NCBI GenBank assembly: GCA_944472155.2
Contig: OX235279.1
Location: 151,922,199-151,986,198 of the forward strand
Length of the DNA stretch: 64,000 nt
From: Trichobilharzia szidati
Lineage: Eukaryota; Platyhelminthes; Trematoda; Strigeidida; Schistosomatidae
Direction: 5' to 3'
Shown here: in pieces, positions 1-10,640 of the stretch
Numbering within the stretch: the first letter of the stretch is position 1
How the letters are laid out: each line of letters starts with the position of its first letter
Program-made: the position numbers and the translations under genes
The notes under the pieces: model-generated
The model's database searches: none
What the model was told of the DNA's origin: nothing
What the model saw: only the letters and a program-made list of their open reading frames with translations

Positions 1-938
1 AAGCAAATGTCCAGAACAGAAAGTCCTCTTTGCCGCTGTGGTTAGACGTTGGCATATAATCTCGATAGGAGTACCTCCCTTAAAGTGTAACCGCAAAAAC
101 AACTGTTTTTCCTGCAACGTTATAAGTTCATACTTGCGGCTGTTAAAAGCTAAACTGTGTTCTATAAACTTTCCCAAATGTTAGTTTTCTCTAATCATCT
201 CATCGAGTTGGGTCTATATTTTGTTAGAAAAAACCTTCAGAAATGTTGTACACTAAGATTTGATCTCTAGTTTTGAGGGCGTAGTCCTTTCAAGGGATTC
301 CTGTTCTCTTCTGCTTAGTGAAGCGTCAAGAAGGTTCACGGTCATTATGTCTTCTCTCGCACGTGAGATGAATCTCTTGGTGAGCGCTACTGAAGTGGTT
401 CAAAATCGAATCATTACTTAAACATTTATTGTAGACTACATAAGTAACAATCATGAAACTACAGTATAGTTCTGTTTTCACTATTTCATTTTCCAACGGG
501 TCATTTTTAAGTGTCGCTACATTTCTGCCAATAAATGGCCTAGTGGAGGTTATATTGTATCTACTCTATAACGTCTCCACCACACAACTGACCATTATTG
601 TAATCATAGCATATTCTATTTTATAACTGTAAGAAAATAGAGAGAATGAATTGAAAAGATTATTCTTCATTCAGTAGAAGAGACAAGCAGCCGTTCAAGA
701 TAGCAGATACACCTTGCTAAAGAGTGTCAACAAGGTGAAAACCTAGGTCCAAGACTTCCTGCTGATTACCTCCCACCATTTTACAACAGTTATGTGTGGT
801 TCATCTCCGCGTGCCCTTAATGCACCAAGTTTGTGTTTTCCTGAAAAAAATTACTAATACATTGATATATGATTGTGAATGTTTCAGTTATACTAGGTTA
901 GATAACAATAACAGTGAATACTGTACCATATTTAAGAT

Positions 939-1133
939 GTGCGTCGGTGGCACAGTGGATAGGACTCTCGCCGACCATGCACATGGTCCGCGGTTCGATC
1001 CCCTGCCGGCGCACACCCGATATCTATGGTCGGCCTGTAAATTTGAGCTACCGATATCCATGCTGAAAATTCCATACTTGTACTGAAAATACGGTGTGGA
1101 ATCAAGCTGTAATCAAAATAAAAATATAAATAA
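939..1133 (+). mobile_element. tRNA-headed SINE, type 1
   Basis: The head starts with GCGTCGGTGG and carries an RNA polymerase III A box (TGGCACAGTGG, 948-958) and B box (GGTTCGATCCC, 992-1002). The body continues through a TATCTATGGTCGG segment and ends in an A-rich tail. Closely similar copies lie at 32894-33084 (+) and 43644-43830 (-). The tail motif TGCTGAAAATTCCATACT resembles the 3' end of the family-A LINEs in this window. The copy lies inside the 773-1675 insertion that is absent from the right inverted-repeat arm. Confidence 0.88.
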
Positions 1134-1254
1134 ATGGTAAAATATTCTCTTATCCCGGTTTTTTTAAACGTTGGAAATTGTCGATTTAATTCAGATCTCA
1201 GGTAATCTGTTGATCGAATTCACTAATTCCAGTTTTAACAGTCAGTGCATGTAA

Positions 1255-1640
1255 AATTGGTGGCCAAACAAAAACATGGCCTCATCAATCCATGAAATCC
1301 CTGACAGTTAAACTGAGTCAGGTAGGGAGATGCAGACTTCTGGGTTGGGGCCCTCGAAACTCTAAGAACCAATGGCTGGAGACAATAGGTGACATGGCTC
1401 AAAATCGTTGTCAATGGCTTACGCAGATGTATTCAGTCTCTTGTGTAATCTTTCATATTCCTTTTACCATTACTCATTCTGTTTCACTCTTATACTTGTC
1501 AAAACTCTATTGATTCTCTTGACTCATTTTCTTGTCTACCTTTGTGTGCTCTTTGGAACGTGGCAACTCGAACTGCTGCACTTCGGTGTCAAGTTTTATG
1601 TTGAATCCAGCCAGCATGTAAAATTTTACTAGTTTCCTTT
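1255..1640 (+). mobile_element. RTE-A LINE 3' end fragment
   Basis: The reading frame at 1292-1450 gives MKSLTVKLSQVGRCRLL and later GDMAQNRCQW. The same block follows the RT C-terminal region in the other RTE-A copies (46500-47430 plus; 52063-52260 minus), so this is the extreme C-terminus plus 3' UTR of an RTE-clade LINE, severely 5' truncated. It sits with the SINE at 939-1133 in the 0.9 kb block that the right inverted-repeat arm lacks. RTE-clade elements encode an APE-type endonuclease and a reverse transcriptase; nothing functional is left here. Confidence 0.8.
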
Positions 1641-1675
1641 GGCGACCAAAATTATTCAAGTCACAAAATATGGTC

Positions 1676-2230
1676 TACTTGATAACATATGTGGTAATCA
1701 AGTAAGCGAGCATATTTTCATAAAAGTACATACTTCTGATTGATTGAGACAAGTGCATGCATACCACTCAAATCAACAAGTAGTGCGTGTTGACCAGATT
1801 ATCGAATTGACCTAAACACCGGAATGCCGTTTCGCTAGTTTTGTGGTCGAATCTGTCGGTAGTGTGCCCGGTTCGACTCAGCTCATGGTGCCATATCAAT
1901 TCAAACCACCCGATAATAGCAGTCACAACTCAGGAGCTATATTCAACCTTTATCTGATATTTCACTGCCCACCCAAAAATGAATTATCCTCTTTTCTTCC
2001 CTTGACACATTTTCGGGATCTTGACTTATATTTCCAAACTGCCTTTTCTTATTTAATGACTGCTATACTCGAATCTGTCTATATATAAATATATATATAT
2101 TTCTGGTAAACAGTGAATAAAAAGACTGCATCACATTGCCTCATAGCACATTATATTGTTGCTTAATGTGTAGACTTTTGTTTTTGCGGATTGACTAATT
2201 TCATGGATTCTGTTCTTTGTTTACTTTCTA
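1676..2230. repeat. Palindrome-arm DNA, no gene seen
   Basis: This part of the left arm mirrors about 19455-19990. Short open frames exist on both strands (for example 1843-2088, mirrored at 19572-19925), but they differ by frame-breaking changes and resemble no protein I recognise. An AT dinucleotide run lies at about 2080-2100. The last 67 bases (2164-2230) are repeated at 5613-5679 and bound the large insertion. Confidence 0.55.
2164..2230. repeat. 67-base direct repeat, left copy
   Basis: This block begins TAATGTGTAGAC and ends TTTACTTTCTA. It matches 5613-5679 with six mismatches by my count, and the single uninterrupted counterpart in the right palindrome arm is 19455-19521 (reversed). 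Homology stops abruptly at both ends. It behaves as a long target-site duplication around the 3.4 kb insertion, or as a footprint of duplication-mediated repair. Confidence 0.8.
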
Positions 2231-3073
2231 CAATATGTTGTGATCACTGTTATCGAGTTTATTTCCCACCTCTGTCGAGATGGGCTCTATTTCATGACTG
2301 AGGATTAAGTCATGAGTATTTTTGTTTGTTGTAGGGAGGCGTACGCACTGCTTCCATCCACCTACGTCTATAGCTTGTAGTAGCTCGTCATGGATTCTAG
2401 GTCCTGTACATGTATCCCAGTTTACTCCAGGTAAGTTGAAATCGCCACAGACTACTTTGTAGTCAAAGTCCAGCGTAGCTACATGCTCTAGTATTTCTCC
2501 CATAGTTATATCAGTCATTTCAGGGCTATTAGAGGGTCTGTATATACATCCCAAGAGAATTTTATTTTCGTTTGTGTGGATGCTTATCCACTTAGATTCT
2601 GGGAGTTTCTCAGTAGTTGGGTTATTGAAAGTATTGGAGTTAGTGGATTTAGAGTTATATATTAAGCAACCGCCTCCTCTTTTGTCAACTCTATCGTTCC
2701 TATAGATGTCGTAGTTGTCTGTTACTAGCTTTGTGTCAGGTATATCAGCAGTAAGCCAGGTTTCAGTCACCATCAATAGTGTTGGTCGTTCTATGTATGC
2801 CAGGCAGCGAAGCGATGTTATTTTATTAAGGAGAGATCTAGCATTCAGTAGCATAATCGTTAGTAAACCAGAGTTATTGGAGGAGAGGTTAACATGGTTA
2901 CTTGTTACTATCCCTACGTTATTTTTGTAGGGGCTGTGAGGTGAGACAGAGTCAGTGTGTGTACTATTTCCTGGATGAATTGTGCAGCGAATGGGGCTAT
3001 TGTTTCTGCATCCGAAAATAATCCTGTTGCATATTTTGACTTTTAGCATCCATGGGTGGACATCTGCGTTCAT
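2231..3073 (-). pseudogene. CR1-like LINE endonuclease domain, 3' truncated
   Basis: The minus-strand frame encodes an APE-type endonuclease. Visible family motifs, in order, are ARSLLNKI near the start of the domain, TETWL, a KRGGGCLIY segment, CIYRPS, the catalytic GDFNLPGVNW and the terminal SDHN. The frame stops exactly at the insertion border, so the reverse transcriptase half is missing. The protein is of the CR1/Jockey superfamily type, distinct from the family-A endonuclease at 56423-57430. It follows ORF1-like sequence at 3074-4442 in the same direction, so this is the front half of one element. Confidence 0.82.
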
Positions 3074-4442
3074 TTACTGGTGATATATAGTTTGCCTTGC
3101 AATTGCGTTGTAGTTTGCTGGACCTAGGTACCCTGTGTTAAGATTACCTTGGTAGTTGTACCTCATGGGTCTTTCATAGTCGTATGCATATTGGCTCACA
3201 TCACATGTGTGAGTGAAGTTATTGAGGGGATCAAGTGTTGATCTATACTCATTTTGTTGATGAGGTTTAACATAGATAGTGCGAGAGTTTGGACGAGAAT
3301 ATTCATTAATATGGTGCCTATATGAGTCCCGTTTAGTGCTCCATATATCCTGAGGATCCATTCTACGTTGCATTCCCAAGTTATGTGGGTTGCTAGGCGT
3401 GTTACTCCTAGTTCGGGAAGGGGTATTCTTACTCACATGCTGCATGACATTTTCGGGAATATGCTTTGTTACCCATGCATTGTCACTTTTTAGACTGACA
3501 TGCTGCTTATTAGACTTATTACGAGGGAGGTATGTCGAAGTCTGGAGTGGGACTCTAGGCTTTGTGGTCTTTCTTGCAGTTTCTACTGCGGCACTCTCGG
3601 GCTTGCATCCAGATTGAGTGTGGTCTGCCAGTGGTTTCTGGTCAGCCGTAGTTTGTGCGTCAATATCAACCTCATGTAGGTTAGCAGGTTTTCCAGATGT
3701 GCTCACATGTACTTTAAGATTGCATCCAGTGACACTGCTCTTACTGCGTTTCGGGTCACTTTTACTTGCCGATTTTTCTCCCAACACTATACAGGTGACT
3801 TGCTGTGCTTCAGTGTCCGTCAACACTTTAGCACTGATACCAGATGCATTTCTCAGTGTGGTGTGTCAACTTTGTATCGAAGGAGTTCTTGGTTGCTTGC
3901 CTTTGGTTAGGTGTTTTATCCTAGACAACTTTAATAGTCTTGAATTTAGTGGCAGTAGCCAGAAGGTCTTTGGCCTTCTTAAATCGTTCAGCTATTATGT
4001 AGCTGTCAAACCTAAAGAGTATAGGGCAAGGATGCTTTAGTCCTTTTTTACTTAGGCGAATGCCTTGTCAAGGTGCATTCAAGAGATTTGCAGCCTTCAA
4101 CAATGAGCGCTGGACCGATTTTATGGGCTCGCTATCTGGTACATTATACACTATAGCGTTTTGTTTCGAAGCCTGCCTTTTAACAACTTCGCTGGATAGA
4201 AATTCAATGGCGTTTTCTAACTCCTTCGCACCTTTTGAGTCAGTATGCGTCATTCTAGAAGTCATATTAAAAAGCTTTAGGATTGTAGGATCCCGCGGTT
4301 CTTTTCTCATATGTGAGATAGTTTCAGGTATACATTCTAGTGAACTTAATTTCGTTTTTAAATCATCTATCTGTAGCTGCATCTCTTTAATTATGCATGT
4401 TAAGTAAGAGAGCTCTACCTTTTCAGATAGAACATCTTCCAC
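3074..4442 (-). pseudogene. LINE ORF1-like region, broken
   Basis: Two open stretches (4442 to 4068, 124 codons; 3826 to 3074, 250 codons) are joined by a segment that reads in another frame with stops, in which RFDSYIIAERFKKAKDLL is recognisable. The first stretch is rich in heptad-like leucines (KEMQLQIDDLKTKLSSLE), as in the N-terminal coiled coil of LINE ORF1 RNA-binding proteins. The second is basic, polar and low in complexity. It lies directly before the endonuclease in the same orientation, as expected for ORF1. At least one frameshift and one stop disable it. Assignment as ORF1 is inference from order and composition. Confidence 0.6.
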
Positions 4443-4482
4443 CTGTATTACAGGGGTCAGAGTCTTTTATGTTGGGTGAACT

Positions 4483-5465
4483 AATAATAATAATAACAAT
4501 TTACTTTATTCCAAAAACAGTACTTATAATACAGAATGGAATTCTCAGCATTTGTCACAATATTGCATCTGATTTACTCAAAGTGTATATAAAATTAAAA
4601 ATTAAAACAAAAATTAATCAGAGGAATTTGTCCACATTAACGACATAATTATTAGATATAATAATAATAATAAATACTAATAACAGGGAGTTTGTTTCAA
4701 ACGGTATTGTCGATTCAGTTTGGAAACTTTAGCATGTTATGGACAATTGGGTCTAATGTTCTGTTGATATGGTATAGTGAGGTGAAATACAAAGTTAACA
4801 GTCATAATACAGCTTAAAATTATGTCCACACTTATGAAAAATAAAATAAACAAAACGAAAAAATTGAGAGGATTATAAATATAAGAAATAAAATAACAAT
4901 AAAGTATGATGCTTTAAGGTTGAAGGAAATTGTCTATTTAGTGGTGCTAAGAAGGTTAGTCAGTTCATTTCTGACACTATTTTCATCACATAAAGTACGT
5001 GCTAAATATGGTATAGTGGAATTTTTATACTTAGTCGTACGTGCATAAAGTCTTCTGAAAAGACTTCTTGTTTTACCTGAGGAGACACAAGGTTGGAGCT
5101 GCTGGTAGAGTGGGTGCTCAGAGTCTGACAAAATTCCTCTAGCGAATCTGTTGCATGACATCAAATGCCTATCAGTGACAATGCCAACGATATGGCCCAA
5201 TGGGATACCACTCGTCCTACTGACAGTCTTCAAAGTTCTACGAAGTATGACATAGTCCTTTTTTAGCAATCCAGGAAAGAATAATGGTGAACAGTAAAGA
5301 AGAATAGGTAAAATACACGAGTTGATAAACTGTAAGAGGAGTAGTTGGGTTATGTGTGAGTGCCTCAACTTCTTAATGTAAAAAGTCAGACGAAATATTC
5401 TTTGAGAAATCGCTAAGATATGAGAAGACCAAGATAAGTCAGAAGAGAGAACTAAAAATAAGGGG
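4483..5465 (-). mobile_element. Family-A LINE 3' fragment
   Basis: On the minus strand the segment reads SSDLSWSSH, FYIKKL, then a 144-codon frame (5368-4934) with SCILPILLYCSP, FPGLLKKDY and KNSTIPYLARTLCD before its stop. It is clearly the same family as 58462-59037. The 3' UTR ends with TGGAATAAAG-like sequence and an ATT-repeat tail at about 4483-4500. Only the last ~1 kb of the element is present. The 5' end of the next LINE fragment (ORF1 at 4442) follows its tail immediately, so two LINE pieces of different families are joined head to tail inside one insertion. Confidence 0.85.
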
Positions 5466-5612
5466 TGGTAATGTGTTATTAGACGAGCTGGTGCTATTTT
5501 CTAAATTCCTGGTGTTCACACGAACACTCTTTTAGAATTTCCGCCCATCGTTATTAAAGATCAATTAACAGTAAGCAATAAGTAAATATCAACGAAAACA
5601 CGAGCAAAAACC

Positions 5613-5679
5613 TAATGCGTAGACTTTTGTTGTCGCCGATTGACTAATTTCATCGATTCTGTTGTTTGTTTACTTTCTA
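5613..5679. repeat. 67-base direct repeat, right copy
   Basis: Partner of 2164-2230. This copy is closer to the uninterrupted right-arm sequence (19455-19521 reversed) than the left copy is. Sequence from here to 7400 continues the palindrome arm. Confidence 0.8.
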
Positions 5680-7399
5680 TTTTATGTACTGTTTATTTAT
5701 AGGTAGTAACAAAAAACAATGTCTACTACTGCATCTTATAACGTTAAAATGTGTTATATTTATGATAACATTTGTGCTTTTAAGTTACGCATACTTAGAA
5801 ACAATTACCTTTTTTGATTAACTTGCATCATGTAAAACGAAATCATTATTCGATAATCAGAGTTTCTGCCTTTCCTTCGTCTTCTCCTTCTTTCGGGGAA
5901 TTACTTTAGGTGGCAATAGTTAGACAACAAAAATGCAACGCAACTACTAGTGTGATAAATAATAAAATAATGATGACGATAATTCATCATTAATGAACAA
6001 GTTGACTACGCTGATGCGTGAATGAAAAATTCATCTATGCGTTAAAATATCTTATAACACTAATAACAATAATACGTTTTTCTGAAATAGGTGCAATTGA
6101 TATGTCCAGACGAGATCTACCATCGGGATATGCTAGGCCTTTGCAACAGGAAGAAGTTTGGAATAATGATAACAAATAAAATAAACAGGTACTACTCTTG
6201 TGTTATTGTTGAATTGCTTGCATTTTTAATGACTGATGCGTTTTCTACCTTTGTAACTGTGTTAGAACTCAGTCACAGCTTTGCGTTACGAGCTGCGTAT
6301 ATTATACACGGTCTGATAAGACTACCCAGTTACCAAGACTGAAAGCCAACTGGTCGAGCTGATAAGCCGAACTGCCATCTCCTATAAGTCAGTTGTCACT
6401 TTAAGTGTTAGAGTGGTTTTTGCTAGCCATTTGTTAGATTACTGTAAGATGCTTGGGTTTCCTGAATAATTCAAACTTCCGTGTTTTTGATGGAGTTCAC
6501 AATGAGCCATTGTCTGAGGCAGTTGATACATTGAATAATATTTATCAAGGGAATCATTTTCTTTTATTTTTATGGAATTTTATTATATAAACTTTTTATG
6601 TCTTTGCGTTGTTAAACATTTTTAAAGATGCATACACATCGCTGGCATAGAAAGGTGGTTGTACTCACCTAATCATGTGATAGAGATATGGAACCTGATA
6701 CTCTTCAGCCAGGCATTCACAAATAGAATCATATCAGTTTTCACTCCCTGAGAGTTACCAACGAGAGTATAGTTTGCCTGTCTTTCCAGATGTGATGATG
6801 ACTAAGCAAATAATAGACCGATAGGCAGAGAATATTGAATATTCACTGGTAATTAAACTCGGTGATGATAACGCTTTTGTCTCAAATAATACTCTCGACA
6901 CGGTGAGGAATTTTCAGAATGTTGCTGTTAGTTTGTGTGTCTATTATCGTTTTGTGGCCATTGAAACTTATGAGTTACGCAAGTCTAAATGAACTCAGTG
7001 AATAAATTGGTATTCATTACACTTGCCAGCTGGTATGCTGTGTATTGACGTCAATTATGAGTATTACCCTCCTATCATCACCGATTGTTTTTAGTTAAAC
7101 ACACCAGTGATGCCAATTCATCATCCTGCTCCGTTGGCACACAAACAATTGCAAGCACTTACAGGTATAATTTCTTGATTACCTTCATCCGATATGAAAT
7201 CCCCCTACGCATCAACTAAAATTCAATGAGATTGAAGTTAGCAACGGTGATAATAACGGTTAGGGATTTAATGAAGGAGAGGGGAAAATTACAAGACGAA
7301 ACAAAGATCACGTATTCGGTGTTAAGACAGATCAGGTTCAATGACTGAATAAACTTCTTTATGTGGAGTTCGAGACTTGCACTCCCTTAGCAAGATCCT
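5680..7399. repeat. Palindrome-arm DNA, no gene seen
   Basis: This mirrors about 17780-19455. I find no gene or recognisable element. The open frame at 6091-6342 is not preserved in the mirror copy, which argues against coding. Confidence 0.5.
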
Positions 7400-8022
7400 C
7401 GCGTACTCTGTAGATGACTTTAAAGTTAGTTAGCGGTGTCTAGCTTCGTTCAGGTGTTCCATGACAAGGCTGTGGGGGATCTTTTTTCTCTCTTATAAAA
7501 CCATAAGGGTAAGCGTTCGACGATACGTCTGGATAGCAAACGCTGAATACAGCTGACATACCTAGCTCCACAGGAGCAGTTGTGCTGATAGATACACATA
7601 AATGAGGCTAGCAGTGCTAGCTTATTCTTCAAGTCTATACTAATCATTGGTTTTGTAGAGAAAGCTAGTCGATGTTCAGCCGCAAAGGTTTTCCTCGATG
7701 TTATTAAGTACATGCAAACACTCAAAGACATCTCTTTTCACAAATTCACTTCAAAGCTGTGCGGTTATGTCGGGGGTTTATGTATACGACGTGGAATGAC
7801 AACAGAGGTCAATGAGTGGGACAGACGGTTTCTCAGTATTTCTGCCCATGAGTTTCCACTGAATTGTAGATTCAGATAGAGAAGTCTTTCAGCAGGAAAA
7901 AGGGTGGGCGAAGGATCCCCACAGAAATACTTATTCCTAAAATTTTCCTTCACCCTACAGTCGCGTTTAAAGATTTCCTGAAGCTTCACAATCCTACGGG
8001 CTTTAGGTTCCATCAGAGGCAA
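7400..8022 (-). pseudogene. PLE GIY-YIG region remnant
   Basis: Minus-strand frames give TFAAEHRLAFSTKP, then CIYQHNCSCGARYVSCIQRL. This matches the shape of the GIY-YIG nuclease start in the PLEs at 28231-30418 (CVYEFTCTCGSKYIG) and 44480-45002 (CIYQFNCACGASYIG). It is a decayed C-terminal piece of a Penelope-like element, broken by frame changes. The mirrored copy is 17114-17777. It therefore predates the inverted duplication. Confidence 0.7.
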
Positions 8023-8025
8023 AAT

Positions 8026-8252
8026 GCGTCGGTGGCATAGCGGTTAGGACGCTCGCCGACCATGCACATGGTCCGAGGTTCGACCCCGGCCGACGCACTC
8101 CTTTACCTCACTTAGCCAGAAATAATGCTAGTGAAGAGGAAAGGTTGGGCATGAGGCTAGCAACCCCATCCTGTAAAATAAACACTGCTAGAGAAACTTC
8201 AAGCCACAAGCTTGAAGCCCTATGTTCCACTGGGGAACGTGAAGAAAAAAAG
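8026..8252 (+). mobile_element. tRNA-headed SINE, type 2
   Basis: The head has a perfect 7-base acceptor-like pairing (GCGTCGG at 8026-8032 with CCGACGC at 8091-8097), an A box and a B box (GGTTCGACCCC, 8078-8088). The body differs from type 1. The tail contains TTGAAGCCCTATGTTCCACT, also found at the 3' end of the RTE-B LINEs (about 40775 minus and 60978 plus), then an A run. The mirror position in the right arm (near 17110) lacks it, so it inserted after the duplication. Confidence 0.88.
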
Positions 8253-8936
8253 AGTCATTATTGTGAATCATTCCATTCTTTTTCAAACTAGGAGTTCCTT
8301 CTGTTTTCTAGGTAAGTATCCAAAGTGTAACTTACTTTTCCTTGTATACTGTGCAATATATGACTTCATTCGAGTTGTTAATACAGTTGTATTCAATTTC
8401 CTTCTTCTATTCAGTCTGTCTTCTACAACTCAATCAGAAAATGCCTACCAATATACGATGATGGCAGATATAAATTCACGTTGGAGGGAAAAATAGGAAG
8501 GGCACTCAGAAGACCGAGTTATCACATGGAAACACCAGAAGGTGAACACTGGAATTTTAACATCATCTGTCCAATCAACTGTAAAAGACTCTGAGCTAAT
8601 GTAAGCCGAAAGGCGGCTAAATGGAAGTGGCTTCCCACAAGCAGTCATGCACAAATATGGCGATAAAATGAAAAGTATCGGAAAAGTTTCCTCAGGACGG
8701 TTGCGATAACAGGAGAACGCCGAACAAACGGTCAAAACATAGCACCGAAATCGGTGTATTCTGCATCAAAATTAGCCGATCTGCTCCGAATAGCCTTTTT
8801 CTTGACACAATCGGAAATAGGCAAACGTCCTTAATTCGTTTAAATTTTAACACACAATGTGTAGGATATGACTCCATTCCAATTAATATTACAGTTGTAC
8901 TCAATTTAACTTTTCCATTCAGCCAGACTAATCGTC
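8253..8936. repeat. Palindrome-arm DNA, no gene seen
   Basis: Mirrors about 16605-17100. It contains short open frames on both strands with no recognisable family. A pyrimidine-rich stretch ending in CAG just before 8937 resembles a splice acceptor for the frame that follows. Confidence 0.4.
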
Positions 8937-9548
8937 GTCCACGGCTCAACCGACAATGCCTTCCAATACGTGATCTTCCCACGTTCCACACTAAACTTTG
9001 TATTCGGACCCCCTCTTACCGTCACTGCTCCAGAATTGGTCACTCCTCCGCCCATGAATATGAAACCGTATTTCCCAAAGAATTTCCCCTGCATCACACT
9101 CGTTCAACAATCAACACGGCCGCCTAACCCATTATCAAGCTCCACTCCATAACAATCCGTCAATTTCTTCGAGGAACTGGGCTACTTCAGACACAGACGC
9201 ACATATTCCTTCAGAAGCAGAAATAAGTCATTTTCACAATCTAACTGTAACATCACAACACTCACCATTCTCTCCTTCAAACAGTAATATTTTCTCATTC
9301 CTCGAGTGACTTATCAATGTTTAGAATTAATTGATTTTGCTTTCCCAACGGATCCTGTTATTGTGAACCGAGTCCATTTTTCCACATCAACCGTACCATC
9401 AGTCGCCACTAACTCGACACATCTACAAACCATCAGATGGGAACGGTTACCTACATTCTCAACAATTCCAAAACTTACACATGTGTTAAGCAGCTACTGG
9501 CGTGTGAAACAACGACATATTCTCAATGAACCATGTGAATATTTCTGA
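8937..9548 (+). pseudogene. Degenerate copy of unknown reading frame
   Basis: This is the left-arm counterpart of 15941-16604. The right-arm copy reads through in one frame from an acceptor-like CAG to SNIFSFLE and a stop; here a one-base difference in the region of TTCCACAC shifts the frame, and about 40 bases are missing near 9140. An overlapping 80-codon frame (9306-9548, CLELIDFAFPTDPVIVNRV) stays open in both arms with about four amino-acid differences. I do not recognise either product; the segment could be an old element ORF or a duplicated host exon. Confidence 0.4.
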
Positions 9549-10334
9549 CATGATTAATTCTGATTTTGTTATCATCGATATATTTATTCGTCATTTTCTT
9601 TAAGAGAACTAGTTCAATGCATGCATTCATTATTTCTACTTTTATTCACGTTTTGTTATAAGTGACTTCGTGGACAATGTGTTCTGTAACTTTTGTTTTA
9701 CCTAGATATTTTCAAAACAGTATCTTTCAAAAACCAACATGATATTTCAGAGGAATAATTTTATTATAACAAAGATTTTCTGTCTACATTCAACAAGAAG
9801 TGTACGAATAAATCACTACCTTAATTGATACCTTACTCATTTATTTTTCATGAGGACTAATGCAAGAAATTGTCTATGTCTCTGGAGTGCCTAACCTTAT
9901 TAGCAGTATAACCACGTTCATCGCATAAAATTATGAATTCACGCTACGAAAACTGCAACTTATGCTTATTCAGTTTGTTAAATACTTATTTGCTCCAAAA
10001 TATTCGGTGAATTGTCGAAAATAGCAATACCAAGACAGTGAATGTGAGAAAATCATAGCAAGTTTCTATCGATAAATGAAGCGCGATGATTATTAATAAG
10101 GCAAGCATTCAGTGTCATTGGACCAGCTTATAGATTTATGGTAAGGTAGTCCAACAACTGTTTTGTCGTCAATGTAACGAACATCTAAATACGTGAATAA
10201 CGTTAAGCGGAAACGAAGAATAGGCTGAATGATAGATAAATGAAGGCAGTTACGATAACACGTCCCGATTACGCTGAAACCGAAACTTGGCATCAGTTCC
10301 TGAAATGTTTGCCAGTTAGTTTGAACCACCTAGG

Positions 10335-10640
10335 GAGGTGTAGATAGTTTGTTTAGGGTCTTCGGGATTCCAAGAACCAGCGACTGCAGACAATTGATGA
10401 TATGGCTCAATGGCGCAGATTTATTCACTCTTTGTGATCTGACATATCCACTAAAACCCGTCATTTCCCCATGTTACTATTCTTTCTCCTTCACATTTCT
10501 GCTTATTATCGTTCCTATAAGTCTCTTTTGTATGGGCCACATGGAGAGTGGCAACTCGTACCGTCACGCTTTTGTGTACAGTTCTATCTTGCAATCAGTC
10601 AGCTTCATTATGAAGTTCACTGAACTAGTTTAAGTTATAT
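10335..10640 (+). mobile_element. RTE-A LINE 3' fragment in left arm
   Basis: Sequence such as CCAAGAACCAGCGACTGC, a near match to the GDMAQNRCQW-encoding block and the later CATGGAGAGTGGCAACTCG matches the terminal part of other RTE-A copies (1255-1640, 46500-47430). It is mirrored at 14874-15170, so it was present before the inverted duplication. Only C-terminal and 3' UTR sequence remains. Confidence 0.7.

Noticed and set aside
796..1086. 96-codon protein
   Set aside because: Half of it is a translation of the SINE head and body, so it is not a gene.
2715..4407. Plus-strand frames over the CR1-like LINE
   Set aside because: They are shadows of the minus-strand ORF1 and endonuclease, which carry real motifs.
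8026..8097. tRNA gene
   Set aside because: The acceptor stem and B box look good, but the same head recurs at 939, 32894 and 43830 with long tails, and the anticodon arm is a near-palindrome. It is a SINE head.
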